A stretch of 64,000 nt of DNA from Candidatus Planktophila limnetica (GCF_002288365.1 NZ_CP016782.1:62001-126000); one strand, 5' to 3'; shown: positions 9,200 through 20,767, counted from the first letter of the stretch. Notes: a model not told the origin generated them from the sequence alone. A program made the numbers and translations.

Positions 9200-10594
9200 A
9201 TGACAAGAAAGTCCATCGCACTTGTCACGGGATTAGTTCTGATTTTTTCGCTGCCAACTTTTTCTGCCAATTCTGCGTCCATAAAAGCAGGTTTTGCATG
9301 TAAGAAATCTGGTCAGAGTATTGAATTCGACGGCAAGAAATATACCTGCGTTAAATCTGGCACAAAACTAAAGTGGAATAACGGAGTAATCATTCCGATT
9401 TCAATCCCTATTTCTGCAAGTGATTTAAGTGTGTGTAAAATTTCAGATCAACGCCCCTTGAACATGCGACACCGCGCGATTGCTTTTCCAGCGGAACCCG
9501 AACCTGGTTTCGTAAATACAGGTAGAGAGAAAATTGTTGTCGTTGGAATAGATTTTTCGGATTCTCCGGGGGACGGAACTCCAAAGGCTGCAATCGATGA
9601 AATTGTTAAGAACTCCACAGAGTGGCTCAATTGGTATTCACGAAAAAAGTTAACATGGGATTTTGTTACCTATGACAAGTGGATAAGAGCACCCAAAGAG
9701 TCACAAGCTTTAGATGTTGCTGAAGTTGGAGCAGACGCTCAGATCACCAGAGAGATTAAAGAAGAGTACGTATCTGAGATTCAAAAAGTTGTTAATGTCG
9801 AAAAAGCAGCCGCATTCTGGGTTATATATCCCGAAGGTATCCAGAAAATTGTTGCTGTCGGACAAAATAGACAGTGGTATCCGATTCAAACAAAAGATGG
9901 AGTAATAGCACCAGCAATGTTTGCCATCGGAAAAGAAACTTATGAATCAAAGCGAACTCCTTGGCTTTACTTGGCGCATGAAACTATGCACGCGCAAGGA
10001 TTAGCTGGACACTCACCATTTATGCCACCAGTTATGGGTGGAATTATGAATTTTGATGACAGCCCCACACATTATTTAAACGCCTGGGAAGCTCTAACTT
10101 TAGATTGGGCTGAACCAAGTGATACTTATTGTGTCGATCTGAAAAAATTAAAGAAAACGCTCATAACTCTTGTTCCAATTGAACGAGAACAAAAAGGCAT
10201 CAGTTCAGTGATGATCAAACTAGATCCGCATCGAGTATTGGTTGTGGAGTCTCACCGTATTGATAAATGGTCTCCACTGCTTAACAAAGAAGCACAAGGT
10301 GTGATGACGTACATTGTTGATACCGCAGTTAATAATCGCAATAAGTTATTTGAATCACCTGCCACGTATGTAAAACTGAACGGGGTGAACCACGGCCTAG
10401 TTTCTCTTCAAGGAAAGCCTGTGCCGGGATATGAGAATTTCGGAATTCATTTAGTAAATGGAGTTGGAATTGTCCAGAGCCGCTGGGACCTTAATTACGT
10501 GATGTACCAAGGGGAGTCTTTGAGTGCATACGGTGTGAAGATTTCACTAGTCAAATCAGGATCTAATGACACAATTCAAATTGAGAGAAAGTAA
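9200..10594 (+). CDS. Secreted zinc metallopeptidase-like protein
   Basis: The 464-residue protein has an N-terminal signal peptide followed by a short two-cysteine module (IKAGFACKKSG...GKKYTCVKSG). The catalytic-like region contains HETMHAQGLAGH, an HExxH zincin motif followed by the glycine turn and a third histidine, as in M6 (immune inhibitor A-like) peptidases. It likely acts outside the cell on proteins or peptides. The family call rests on this motif and the general arrangement, and the substrate is unknown. Start ATG 9200 is preferred over the upstream TTG because it has a lysine/arginine n-region directly before the hydrophobic core and a -10 box at the right distance. It converges on the crp-like gene with 2 bases between stops. 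Confidence 0.7.
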   Translation: MTRKSIALVTGLVLIFSLPTFSANSASIKAGFACKKSGQSIEFDGKKYTCVKSGTKLKWNNGVIIPISIPISASDLSVCKISDQRPLNMRHRAIAFPAEPEPGFVNTGREKIVVVGIDFSDSPGDGTPKAAIDEIVKNSTEWLNWYSRKKLTWDFVTYDKWIRAPKESQALDVAEVGADAQITREIKEEYVSEIQKVVNVEKAAAFWVIYPEGIQKIVAVGQNRQWYPIQTKDGVIAPAMFAIGKETYESKRTPWLYLAHETMHAQGLAGHSPFMPPVMGGIMNFDDSPTHYLNAWEALTLDWAEPSDTYCVDLKKLKKTLITLVPIEREQKGISSVMIKLDPHRVLVVESHRIDKWSPLLNKEAQGVMTYIVDTAVNNRNKLFESPATYVKLNGVNHGLVSLQGKPVPGYENFGIHLVNGVGIVQSRWDLNYVMYQGESLSAYGVKISLVKSGSNDTIQIERK

Positions 10595-10596
10595 CC

Positions 10597-11280
10597 TTAC
10601 TTACCGCGCTTTGTTAGACGCTCTAGATCTGTAATCAAAACAGAGCGCCCATCTAGTTTGAGCCAGTTGCGACCAGCAAAATCTGCCAGTGCCTTATTAA
10701 CTGTTTCGCGAGATGCGCCAACTAGTTGTGCAAGCTCTTCTTGGGTTAGGTCGTGATTAACAACTAGACCTTCATCAGTGGTTTTACCAAAACGTTCACC
10801 AAGATCAATCAGTGCTTTTGCAACACGACCAGGAACATCAGAGAAAACCAAATCACCAACTGCTTCATTGGTGCGACGCAGGCGTTGTGAAAGTCGAGCA
10901 AGTAAGTGAAGAGCAACATCTGGATTTTGACGTAACCAAGGAATTAACTTGTCATGGCCGAGTGACAAAAGTTTCGCATCTGTAACAGCTGTTGCTGTTG
11001 ATGTGCGTGGGCCGGGATCAAAGAGGGAGAGTTCGCCAAACATTTCGCCTGGTCCAAGAATTGAAAGTAAGTTTTCGCGACCATCGCTGCTAGAAGTTCC
11101 GAGCTTTAACTTACCCTCAAGGATTACGTAGAGGTGATCGCCTTCATCGCCTTCGGCGAAGAGAATGTTTCCCTTAGTAATCTTGACGCTATCCATTGAT
11201 GTGCGAAGTGATACGGCAGAGGCTTCATCTAGCGCAGTAAAAAGTGGTGCGCGACGAACAACATCTTCTTCTGGGGTCAC
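10597..11280 (-). CDS. Crp/Fnr-family transcriptional regulator (GlxR-like)
   Basis: The protein has an N-terminal cyclic-nucleotide-binding barrel (GDEGDHLYVILEGKLKLG, PGEMFGELSLFDPGPRTSTATA) and a C-terminal winged helix-turn-helix (LTQEELAQLVGASRETVNKAL). The FGELSLFD and RTSTATA residues that contact cAMP are present, so it is probably a cAMP-responsive global regulator like GlxR. The GTG at 11280 (227 residues) is chosen because a TAAAGT box ends 7 bases upstream, and the frame upstream would overlap the divergent nth gene. No Shine-Dalgarno is present. Confidence 0.88.
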   Translation of the reverse strand: MTPEEDVVRRAPLFTALDEASAVSLRTSMDSVKITKGNILFAEGDEGDHLYVILEGKLKLGTSSSDGRENLLSILGPGEMFGELSLFDPGPRTSTATAVTDAKLLSLGHDKLIPWLRQNPDVALHLLARLSQRLRRTNEAVGDLVFSDVPGRVAKALIDLGERFGKTTDEGLVVNHDLTQEELAQLVGASRETVNKALADFAGRNWLKLDGRSVLITDLERLTKRGK

Positions 11281-11286
11281 GAAGGG

Positions 11287-11293
11287 TACTTTA
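11287..11293. promoter_or_regulatory. Overlapping divergent -10 boxes (crp / nth)
   Basis: The 7-bp sequence TACTTTA contains TACTTT on the plus strand (6 bases before ATG 11299) and TAAAGT on the minus strand (7 bases before GTG 11280). One near-symmetric element can therefore serve two leaderless, divergent promoters inside an 18-bp gap. Confidence 0.6.
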
Positions 11294-11298
11294 CTCGC

Positions 11299-11997
11299 AT
11301 GAGCGCCGATAGGGAAACTCGCAGCCAAGCCAAGGCTGTCTATCGCATTTTATGTAAGACATATCCAAATATCAGGTGTGAATTAGATTTTACAAACCCA
11401 CTACAACTATTGGTGGCAACTGTTTTATCTGCGCAGTGCACAGACAAAAGAGTCAATCAAGTAACGCCACCGCTTTTTAAAAAGTATAAAACCGCTAAAG
11501 ATTATTCGCGCGCCAAGATAGAAGACATAGAAGAATTGATTTTTTCAACAGGTTTTTATCATGCAAAAGCCCGCAACATAAAAGGTTTGGCAGTAAAACT
11601 ACAGAGTGACTTTGGCGGAAAAGTTCCGTCCACCTTAGAAGAGCTAATTACGCTGCCAGGTGTTGGCCGCAAGACAGCTAACGTTGTGCTGGGTCATGCC
11701 TTTGATATTCCAGGAATAACAGTTGATACGCACTTCGGTCGTTTATCTCGCAGATTTGAATGGACGGATTCAAAAGATCCAGTGAAAGTAGAAATTGATG
11801 TGCAAGAGTTAATTCCAGAGAAAGAGTGGACCAACTTGTCACAACGAATGATTTGGCATGGACGCAGAATTTGCCACTCACGCAAACCCGCGTGTGGTGC
11901 GTGCCCTGTGGCAAAGATTTGTCCTTCAGTTGGAATTGGCGAGATGGATAAAGAAAAAGCAAAGGCACTTGTGAAAACCGATAAGGATTTCAGATGA
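11299..11997 (+). CDS. nth: Endonuclease III
   Basis: Nth is a base-excision repair glycosylase/AP lyase for oxidised pyrimidines. The 232-residue protein has the helix-hairpin-helix with the catalytic lysine (LPGVGRKTANVV), the catalytic aspartate in VDTH, and the [4Fe-4S] ligands in Cx6Cx2Cx5C form (CHSRKPACGACPVAKIC). The ATG at 11299 has a -10 box 6 bases upstream. The stop overlaps the next start by 4 bases, so it is co-translated with the TlpA-like lipoprotein gene. Confidence 0.95.
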   Translation: MSADRETRSQAKAVYRILCKTYPNIRCELDFTNPLQLLVATVLSAQCTDKRVNQVTPPLFKKYKTAKDYSRAKIEDIEELIFSTGFYHAKARNIKGLAVKLQSDFGGKVPSTLEELITLPGVGRKTANVVLGHAFDIPGITVDTHFGRLSRRFEWTDSKDPVKVEIDVQELIPEKEWTNLSQRMIWHGRRICHSRKPACGACPVAKICPSVGIGEMDKEKAKALVKTDKDFR

Positions 11998-12524
11998 AAC
12001 GTCTATCGGTTCTCTTAGTTGCGCTCTTATTTGTTAGTGGTTGCACGACGACGCCTTCCGCAATTTCAAAAGGCGAATTAGTTGATTGTGCATCACCATC
12101 TGTTGATTCAAATGTGAGTGGCACAGAACTTGAATGTTTAGATGGAAGCGCTGGGATAACCCTGGAAGCGCTGCGCGGCCCAGCAGTCGTTAATGTCTGG
12201 GGATCATGGTGCGGACCATGCAAAGATGAAATCCCTTATTTCGTTGATTTTTATGGCAAAGCAAAAGGCAAACTAGTTCTACTCGGTATCGATGTGGAAG
12301 AAGCACAGATTGGCGATGGTCGTCACTTTGTAGAAACTCGCGGCATCACATGGCCCAATCTTTATGATCCAGACGGCCGCACAGCATCAGCTTTAGGTAT
12401 GGGTGTACCAATTACTTATTTCGTTGATGCAAAGGGCGTAACTGTCTACAAAAGAATTGGCGTAATTACATCAACTCAAGAACTTGAAGAGCTTACAGAG
12501 AAATACCTAGGGATCAGTATTTAG
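11994..12524 (+). CDS. TlpA-like thioredoxin-fold lipoprotein
   Basis: The 176-residue protein has a lipobox (FVSGC, Cys17) after a short signal peptide, so it is probably anchored on the outer face of the membrane. A thioredoxin fold follows with the redox motif WCGPC and the cis-proline region (GVPITYFVD). TlpA/ResA-type proteins reduce or oxidise cysteines outside the cytoplasm, often for cytochrome c maturation; the partner is not visible here. An nth-TlpA pair is common in actinobacteria. The end overlaps the convergent acs gene by 4 bases. Confidence 0.88.
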   Translation: MKRLSVLLVALLFVSGCTTTPSAISKGELVDCASPSVDSNVSGTELECLDGSAGITLEALRGPAVVNVWGSWCGPCKDEIPYFVDFYGKAKGKLVLLGIDVEEAQIGDGRHFVETRGITWPNLYDPDGRTASALGMGVPITYFVDAKGVTVYKRIGVITSTQELEELTEKYLGISI

Positions 12525-14485
12525 TCTTCATCCTTTGCGGTGCTTAATCCTTGTGAAATAAGCGCCATCACATTTGGATCTGCAAGAGTTGTTGAATCAC
12601 CGACTGCGCGGTTTTCTGCTACATCTTTAAGCAATCTGCGCATGATTTTGCCACTTCGAGTCTTTGGTAATTCTTGAACCACAACAATCTGTCGTGGCTT
12701 TGCAATTGCGCCAATTTCTTTTGCAACGTGGGCACGCAATTCTTTAATCAACTCTTCTCCGCAAACATTTGGAATTCCACCACGCAAAATAACGAAGGCA
12801 ACAATTCCTTGTCCTGTCATTTCATCGGCCGCACCAACCACCGCAGCCTCTGCAACAGCTGCATGTGAAACAAGTGCTGATTCAACTTCTGTTGTTGAAA
12901 TACGGTGACCTGAAACATTCATAACGTCATCGACTCGACCCAGTAACCAGATTGCTGCATCAGTATCGATTTTTGCGCCATCGCCTGCGAAATAAACTCC
13001 ATCAAAGCGCGACCAATACGTTTCTTTATATCTTTCTTCTTCGCCCCAAATTCCGCGCAACATTGATGGCCATGGTTTATCTAAAATTAAATATCCACCG
13101 TGACCAAGACCAACTTCTTTACCGTTGTCATCAACAACTTTTCCGCTGATACCTGGGAGTGGACGCATTGCAGATCCAGGTTTTGTATGTGTAACACCAG
13201 GCAGCGGTGAAATCATGATTGCACCAGTTTCTGTCTGCCACCACGTATCAACGATTGGACAACGGTCACCACCGATAACTTCGCGGTACCACATCCATGC
13301 TTCTGGATTAATTGGTTCGCCAACAGAGCCAAGTAAACGAAGTGATTTCAAGTTGTGTGCGTTAGGAAATTCATCGCCCCACTTCATCCATGTGCGAATA
13401 AGTGTGGGCGCTGTATAAAGAATAGAAACCTTGTATTTCGCAATGAGTTCAAAGATGCGGCCTTTATGTGGCGTATCTGGGGTTCCTTCATACATCACTT
13501 GTGTAGCACCATTAATAAGCGGTCCATAAACAACGTATGAGTGACCGGTAACCCAGCCAACATCTGCTGTGCACCAATAGACATCTGTCTCAGGTTTAAT
13601 ATCAAAGACCATCTTGTGCGTGTAAGCGACCTGGGTTAGATAACCGCCAGTTGTATGTGAAATTCCCTTTGGTTTAGCAGTTGTGCCGGATGTATACAAA
13701 ATAAATAGCGGGTGCTCGCTATCAAATGATTGTGCAACATGTTCGGTGCTCTGGCGATCAACAATGTCGTGCCACCAGACATCTTTGTTGCTATCCCAAT
13801 GTGTTTCTTGTCCCGTGCGCTTAACAACTAAAACGTTCTTTACATTTGTCTTTCCTTTAAGCGCATCATCGACTGCTGGCTTGAGCGCAAAAGGTGCACC
13901 TTTGCGATAACCACCATCGGCTGTGATCACAAGTTTTGCATCAGCATCTTGGATGCGAGATAAAAGTGCATCTGCAGAGAAACCACCGAAGACAACAGAG
14001 TGCGGTGCGCCAATTCGAGCACATGCGAGCATTGCAATTGCGGCCTCTGGAATCATCGGCATATAAATAGCAACGCGATCGCCATCTTTGATTCCAAGTT
14101 CAGTTAAAGCATTCGCTGTCTTTTTAACTTCAGTTAATAACTGAGCGTAAGTAATTGTGCGGGTATCACCAGGTTCGCCTTCGAAGAAGAAAGCAACACG
14201 ATCTCCGCGACCTTGTGCAACGTGGCGATCTAGTGCGTTAACGCTTGCATTTATCTTTCCGCCAACAAACCACTTAGCAAATGGAACTTTCCAATCCAAC
14301 ACAGTTGTCCACGGTGCATCCCACTGTAATTCGTGTGCTTGTTTTTCCCAGAAAGCTAAGCGATCTTTTTCTGCTTCGTCATACATAGATGCTTGTGCAT
14401 TAGCTTGTGCAATAAATTCCGCACTTGGTGGAAATAGGCGATTTTCATGGCCTAGTTTGGCGAGGGATTCTTGATTCTCGGACAT
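12521..14485 (-). CDS. acs: Acetyl-CoA synthetase
   Basis: Acs activates acetate to acetyl-CoA through acetyl-AMP. The 654-residue length is typical. Visible motifs are the AMP-loop ([11 protein letters not shown]), the WWQTETGA segment, and the C-terminal catalytic lysine region [10 protein letters not shown], whose lysine is the usual acetylation control site. A TAACCT box ends 7 bases before the ATG, predicting a leaderless mRNA. The gene is divergent from fba and convergent with the TlpA-like gene. Confidence 0.95.
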   Translation of the reverse strand: MSENQESLAKLGHENRLFPPSAEFIAQANAQASMYDEAEKDRLAFWEKQAHELQWDAPWTTVLDWKVPFAKWFVGGKINASVNALDRHVAQGRGDRVAFFFEGEPGDTRTITYAQLLTEVKKTANALTELGIKDGDRVAIYMPMIPEAAIAMLACARIGAPHSVVFGGFSADALLSRIQDADAKLVITADGGYRKGAPFALKPAVDDALKGKTNVKNVLVVKRTGQETHWDSNKDVWWHDIVDRQSTEHVAQSFDSEHPLFILYTSGTTAKPKGISHTTGGYLTQVAYTHKMVFDIKPETDVYWCTADVGWVTGHSYVVYGPLINGATQVMYEGTPDTPHKGRIFELIAKYKVSILYTAPTLIRTWMKWGDEFPNAHNLKSLRLLGSVGEPINPEAWMWYREVIGGDRCPIVDTWWQTETGAIMISPLPGVTHTKPGSAMRPLPGISGKVVDDNGKEVGLGHGGYLILDKPWPSMLRGIWGEEERYKETYWSRFDGVYFAGDGAKIDTDAAIWLLGRVDDVMNVSGHRISTTEVESALVSHAAVAEAAVVGAADEMTGQGIVAFVILRGGIPNVCGEELIKELRAHVAKEIGAIAKPRQIVVVQELPKTRSGKIMRRLLKDVAENRAVGDSTTLADPNVMALISQGLSTAKDED

Positions 14486-14492
14486 ATAGTCA

Positions 14493-14498
14493 AGGTTA
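14493..14498 (-). promoter_or_regulatory. -10 box, leaderless promoter of acs
   Basis: TAACCT on the minus strand ends 7 bases before the acs ATG at 14485. Confidence 0.5.
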
Positions 14499-14622
14499 GT
14501 CCGAGCGCCGATTTTTCAGAAGAGGCTAAAGGTGGTTGGATTAGCCGTAAGCCTCGAGACGGCCCAATGAAGAGCTCGCTCAAGAGAATTACACCGGAGT
14601 CAGAAATTCATTGGAGTTATAA

Positions 14623-15657
14623 ATGCCAATTGCAACCCCTGAAATTTATTCAGAGATGTTGGACCGCGCTAAAAAAGGCGCCTTCGCATATCCAGCAATC
14701 AACGTTTCATCTTCACAGACTCTGATCGCAGCACTTCGTGGTTTCGCCGAAGCAGAATCAGATGGAATCATTCAATTCTCTTGGGGCGGTGCGGAATACG
14801 CATCTGGTTCAACGGTTAAGAACATGGTCGATGGCGCCGTGGCGCTGGCAGAGTTCGCCCACGTTGTTGCAAAGAATTACAAAGTAAATATTGCACTTCA
14901 TACAGATCACTGCCCAGTTGAAAAATTAGATGGCTTCATGCGTCCGCTTCTTGCATTTGGCGCCGATCGAATTAAGTCAGGCAAAGGACCACTCTTCAGC
15001 TCACATATGTGGGATGGATCTGCAGTAGATATGCCAGAGAATATGAAGATTGCAGATGAACTTATTGAAAAATCACTTGCCGCACGAACACTTCTTGAAA
15101 TCGAAATCGGTGTTGTTGGTGGAGAAGAAGATGGTGTTGAAGCAAAGCACGATGCCAAGTTGTACTCAACTCCTGAAGATGCGCTCATGACTGTTAAAAC
15201 TTTGGGCATGGGAGAACGCGGTCGCTATATGGTCGCTGCAACATTTGGAAACGTACACGGTGTTTACAAGCCAGGAAACGTTGTACTGCAACCAAAGATA
15301 TTGCAGACTCTTCAAGCTGCTGTTGCAAAAGAAAAAGGGTTACCAGCCGGAAGCAAGCCAATGGATCTTGTTTTCCACGGTGGTTCTGGTTCACTGCTTA
15401 CAGAAATTCGTGAATCACTTGATTACGGCGTGATAAAGATGAATATTGATACAGATACGCAATACGCATTTACTCGGCCAGTTGTTGATCACATACTCAA
15501 AAATTATGACGGTGTATTAAAAATTGATGGCGAAGTTGGAAATAAGAAGACGTACGATCCACGCGCATGGGGCAAAGCAGCAGAAGCTGGAATGGCTGCT
15601 CGCGTTACACATGCATGCGAAGATCTTCGTTCAACCGGAACTTCGTTACTTAAGTAA
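14623..15657 (+). CDS. fba: Class II fructose-bisphosphate aldolase
   Basis: Fba interconverts fructose-1,6-bisphosphate with two triose phosphates. The 344-residue class II (zinc) enzyme shows LHTDHCPVEK with metal-binding residues, the EIGVVGGEEDGVE segment, the FGNVHGVY histidine and the HGGSGS phosphate loop. The start has a Shine-Dalgarno (GGAG) 8 bases upstream. About 137 bases separate it from acs. It is directly followed by purA with no gap, so glycolysis/gluconeogenesis and the purine genes share an operon start. Confidence 0.95.
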   Translation: MPIATPEIYSEMLDRAKKGAFAYPAINVSSSQTLIAALRGFAEAESDGIIQFSWGGAEYASGSTVKNMVDGAVALAEFAHVVAKNYKVNIALHTDHCPVEKLDGFMRPLLAFGADRIKSGKGPLFSSHMWDGSAVDMPENMKIADELIEKSLAARTLLEIEIGVVGGEEDGVEAKHDAKLYSTPEDALMTVKTLGMGERGRYMVAATFGNVHGVYKPGNVVLQPKILQTLQAAVAKEKGLPAGSKPMDLVFHGGSGSLLTEIRESLDYGVIKMNIDTDTQYAFTRPVVDHILKNYDGVLKIDGEVGNKKTYDPRAWGKAAEAGMAARVTHACEDLRSTGTSLLK

Positions 15658-16941
<1,284 letters not shown>

Positions 16942-16943
16942 AT

Positions 16944-18188
16944 ATGAAAATCCTCCTAGTCGGAAGCGGCGGTCGCGAACACGCACTCGCACTAGGGTTA
17001 AAGGCAGATCCAAGTACAACTGAACTTCATTGCGCACCCGGTAATCCAGGTATTGCAGATCTTGCGTTATTACATCCACTCGATATAAAAAATAATGCAG
17101 CGATTGTTGCTCTTGCTAAAGAATTGTTGATTGACCTTGTTGTTATTGGTCCAGAAGTTCCGCTAGTAAATGGTGCATCAGATGCTCTGCGATCAGCAGG
17201 ATTCGCTGTCTTTGGTCCATCAAAAGCTGCGGCGCAATTAGAAGGTTCGAAAGATTTTGCAAAAGGCGTAATGCGAGATGCTGGTGTGCCAACCGCGCAT
17301 AGTTACACCTGCACAACTAAGGAAGAAATAGAAAAAGCACTCGACGAATTCGGTGCACCATATGTTGTTAAAGATGATGGACTTGCTGCAGGCAAAGGTG
17401 TTGTAGTCACAATAGATCGCGAAGTTGCACTTGCACATGCGTTGTCCTGCACACGAGTGCTCATTGAAGAGTACTTAAATGGTCCAGAAATATCACTGTT
17501 CGGTATTTCAGATGGCCGAAATATTATTGCGATGCAACCAGCACAAGATTTTAAACGCGCACTAGATGGCGACTTAGGTCCAAATACTGGTGGCATGGGT
17601 GCCTACTCTCCCTTGCCATGGGCACCAGATGACATCATCGAAGATACATACACACAAGTGCTTGCTCCAGTGATTGCCGAAATGGCAGCGCGTGGAACAC
17701 CATTTATTGGTTTGTTATACGCAGGTCTTGCTCTCACTGATCACGGAATTCGCGTCATCGAATTTAATGCGCGCTTTGGTGATCCAGAAACACAAGTGTT
17801 AATTCCACTACTTAAAACACCACTTGCAACACTTTTGTATAAAGCTGCAACAAACGCACTCGATGATGTTGCGCTGCAATGGCGAGAAGAATCTGCTGTC
17901 ACTGTTGTACTCGCTGCAGGCGGTTATCCAGAATCACCACAAACCGGTTCTGTAATTCTTAATATTCCAAATGTAAAAGAGACGCTTACTTTTCACGCCG
18001 GAACAACTAGATCAACTGCAGGACTAGTTTCAAGTGGTGGACGCGTGTTAAGTGTGACCGGAGTTGGTGAAGATCTGACAGAAGCACGAGACCGCGCATA
18101 TAGGGCAATCTCGCAGATCACATTGCCTGGCTCTTTTTATCGCACTGATATCGCACTCAATGCGTCGGTCGCTGAGAAGGGCAACTAA
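16944..18188 (+). CDS. purD: Phosphoribosylamine-glycine ligase
   Basis: PurD is the ATP-grasp enzyme for step 2 of purine synthesis. The 414-residue protein starts with the family hallmark LLVGSGGREHA and includes KDDGLAAGKGVV and the metal site EFNARFGDPETQ. It sits 2 bases after purA and ends directly before purB. The length is normal. Confidence 0.97.
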   Translation: MKILLVGSGGREHALALGLKADPSTTELHCAPGNPGIADLALLHPLDIKNNAAIVALAKELLIDLVVIGPEVPLVNGASDALRSAGFAVFGPSKAAAQLEGSKDFAKGVMRDAGVPTAHSYTCTTKEEIEKALDEFGAPYVVKDDGLAAGKGVVVTIDREVALAHALSCTRVLIEEYLNGPEISLFGISDGRNIIAMQPAQDFKRALDGDLGPNTGGMGAYSPLPWAPDDIIEDTYTQVLAPVIAEMAARGTPFIGLLYAGLALTDHGIRVIEFNARFGDPETQVLIPLLKTPLATLLYKAATNALDDVALQWREESAVTVVLAAGGYPESPQTGSVILNIPNVKETLTFHAGTTRSTAGLVSSGGRVLSVTGVGEDLTEARDRAYRAISQITLPGSFYRTDIALNASVAEKGN

Positions 18189-19610
18189 ATGAGAGAGAAT
18201 GCACCAGTGAGCGTTTTAGCAGATAGATATGCATCCACCGCGATGCGCGAAATCTTCGCGCCAGAATCAAAAATTATTGCAGAGCGCAAACTTTGGATCG
18301 CTGTTGCTCGTGCGCAATCACAATTAGGTCATGCAATCCCTGAATCAGTAATTAAAGATTACGAAAAAGTAATTAGCAAAGTAGATCTAGCCTCCATTGA
18401 TGCTCGCGAGAAAAAGAGCCGCCACGATGTAAAAGCACGCATCGAAGAGTTCAACGCGCTCGCTGGCCACGAAGCTATCCATGCAGGGATGACTAGCCGA
18501 GATCTGACTGAAAATATCGAAGCGCTACAGATTCGAAACGGTTTACAGATTGTTAATGACAAAGTAATTGCCCTGCTTGCTCGTCTTGGACAAAAAGCAG
18601 CACAGTACGCAGATCAACCAATTGCTGGTCGTTCACACAATGTGCCGGCACAAATCACAACTCTAGGAAAACGTTTTGCATCGAGCGCCGAAGAACTTCT
18701 CTTTGCATACGAAAGATTGTCATCGCTACTTGATCGATATCCAATGCGTGGAATTAAGGGTCCAGTTGGTACATCACAAGATTCGATTGACTTGCTCGGT
18801 TCAAGTGATGCGCATCAAAAATTAGAAAAAGCCATTGCAACCGAACTTGGATTTACCAATGTACTAGATTCAACTGGCCAGATTTATCCACGATCATTTG
18901 ATTATGACGTCGTCACAACACTTGTGCAGATAGCTTCGGCTCCATCATCTCTTGCTACATCAATTCGTTTAATGGCTGGCGCCGAACTTGTCACCGAAGG
19001 ATTTAAAGCTGGACAAGTTGGATCATCTGCAATGCCACACAAGATGAATACACGATCATGTGAACGAGTAAACGGTCTATCAGTTGTTTTGCGCGGTTAT
19101 GCATCAATGGTTTCTGAACTCGCTGGTGATCAATGGAACGAAGGTGATGTTTCTTGCAGTGTTGTTCGTCGTGTTGCGCTGCCAGAGGCTTTCTATGCAA
19201 TTGATGGCTTGCTAGAAACAATGCTTACTGTGCTGGATGAATTCGGCGCATTCCCTGCAGTTATTGCTGCGGAACTTGAAAAGTATTTACCATTCTTGGC
19301 TACAACAAAGATTTTGATGGCTGCTGTTAAAGCTGGCGTTGGCCGCGAAGTTGCACATGAAGTAATTAAAGAACATGCAACTAAAGCAGCGTTAGAAATG
19401 CGTGAAGGTAAAGCAAATAACTTGCTAGCAGCAATCGGTGCAGACTCTCGCATTCCATTAGATGCCGCTGCCCTTGCTGCTTTAATTAAGGATCCAATCG
19501 AATTTACTGGCGATGCTCGCCAACAAATTGCACGAGTTGTTAATCGCATTGACGCGATTACTTCCGCGCACTCTGCCGCAGCGCAGTACAAACCCGGCTC
19601 TATCAGGTGA
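18189..19610 (+). CDS. purB: Adenylosuccinate lyase
   Basis: PurB splits fumarate from SAICAR and from adenylosuccinate. The 473-residue protein has the fumarase/aspartase-superfamily signature SSAMPHKMN, with the catalytic serine in that loop, and the substrate-binding TSRD and AGRSHNVPAQ segments. The ATG directly follows the purD stop. The stop overlaps the purC GTG by 4 bases. Confidence 0.96.
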   Translation: MRENAPVSVLADRYASTAMREIFAPESKIIAERKLWIAVARAQSQLGHAIPESVIKDYEKVISKVDLASIDAREKKSRHDVKARIEEFNALAGHEAIHAGMTSRDLTENIEALQIRNGLQIVNDKVIALLARLGQKAAQYADQPIAGRSHNVPAQITTLGKRFASSAEELLFAYERLSSLLDRYPMRGIKGPVGTSQDSIDLLGSSDAHQKLEKAIATELGFTNVLDSTGQIYPRSFDYDVVTTLVQIASAPSSLATSIRLMAGAELVTEGFKAGQVGSSAMPHKMNTRSCERVNGLSVVLRGYASMVSELAGDQWNEGDVSCSVVRRVALPEAFYAIDGLLETMLTVLDEFGAFPAVIAAELEKYLPFLATTKILMAAVKAGVGREVAHEVIKEHATKAALEMREGKANNLLAAIGADSRIPLDAAALAALIKDPIEFTGDARQQIARVVNRIDAITSAHSAAAQYKPGSIR

Positions 19611-20494
19611 GCGGCTTTGGCCTAGCTGGCCCACCGCCAGCGCCTTTAATAACTGGGTGGAAGCATCTGCGCACCGGAAAAGTTCGCGACCTTTATACAA
19701 ATGAAGATAATGAAATTCTTTTAGTCGCATCAGATCGCATTTCCGCTTTTGATTGGGTTTTACCAACACCAATTCCGAATAAAGGCGCAGTACTAACACA
19801 ACTCTCACTCTTCTGGTTTGAACTACTCGCAGACATTGTTCCTAACCATGTGATTAGCGATGATGTTCCGGGATCGGTTATTGATCGCGCAGTAATCGTG
19901 GCGCCCCTTGAAATGTTTGATGTCGAATGCGTTGCACGTGGGTATCTCACCGGCAGTGGATGGAGTGAATACCAGAGCAACTCATCTGTCTGTGGAAATA
20001 CTCTGCCAGCAGGTTTGCTCGATGGATCTCAATTACCACAATCAATTTTCACGCCAGCAACAAAAGCTGAAATTGGTGATCATGATGAAAACATTGATTT
20101 CGCACAATGTGAAAAAATTGTTGGTGGAGATACTGCAACCGAACTTCGAGGGCTAACACTCAAGTTATATGAAACAGCATCTGAGTTTGCGCAATCTCGC
20201 GGAATCATTCTGGCTGATACTAAATTTGAATTTGGCACTGATGAAGATGGTGAAATCACACTCGGTGATGAAGCGCTGACTCCTGATTCATCTCGCTTCT
20301 GGGAAGCTTCCACATGGAAGCCAGGGGGCGCACAACCATCATTTGATAAGCAATTTGTCCGTGATTATTTGATTTCTAGTGGCTGGGATAAAAAGTCTCC
20401 GCCGCCGGAATTACCTAATGAAATAGTGGAAAAAACAGCAGCACGTTATGAAGAAGCATATTTCCGTATTACCGGCAGCCGGTTTAACGGATAA
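19607..20494 (+). CDS. purC: SAICAR synthetase
   Basis: PurC condenses CAIR with aspartate. The 295-residue protein shows GKVRDLY, ASDRISAFDWV, the Arg-rich CVARGYLTGSG and the late DEALTPDSSRFW motif. This is the longer, stand-alone class found in actinobacteria and fungi. It uses a GTG start overlapping the purB stop. Confidence 0.96.
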   Translation: MSGFGLAGPPPAPLITGWKHLRTGKVRDLYTNEDNEILLVASDRISAFDWVLPTPIPNKGAVLTQLSLFWFELLADIVPNHVISDDVPGSVIDRAVIVAPLEMFDVECVARGYLTGSGWSEYQSNSSVCGNTLPAGLLDGSQLPQSIFTPATKAEIGDHDENIDFAQCEKIVGGDTATELRGLTLKLYETASEFAQSRGIILADTKFEFGTDEDGEITLGDEALTPDSSRFWEASTWKPGGAQPSFDKQFVRDYLISSGWDKKSPPPELPNEIVEKTAARYEEAYFRITGSRFNG

Positions 20495-20521
20495 ATTTAA
20501 CTCCTAACGAAAGGCGCACTA

Positions 20522-20767
20522 ATGGCAAAGATCGTGGTCGATGTGATGTTAAAGCCTGAAATCCTTGACCCACAAGGAACTGCTGTTGGTGCTGCGCTGC
20601 CACGTCTTGGTTTTACTTTTGCAAAGAGTGTTCGCCAAGGAAAAAGATTTGAAATTGAAATCGATGGCGATGCAACACCAGAACAATTAGCACAAGTAGA
20701 AAAAGCAGCCGAAACGCTTCTTGCTAATCCTGTTATTGAAACCTTCACTGTGAGAGTTGAAAAATAA
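20522..20767 (+). CDS. purS: FGAM synthase subunit PurS
   Basis: PurS is the small bridge between PurQ and PurL in the three-part phosphoribosylformylglycinamidine synthase. The 81-residue protein has the standard pattern VMLKPEILDPQG and GKRFEIEI. A Shine-Dalgarno (GAAAGG) precedes its ATG. The purC-purS gap of 27 bases is the largest inside this operon. purQ follows directly. Confidence 0.95.
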   Translation: MAKIVVDVMLKPEILDPQGTAVGAALPRLGFTFAKSVRQGKRFEIEIDGDATPEQLAQVEKAAETLLANPVIETFTVRVEK

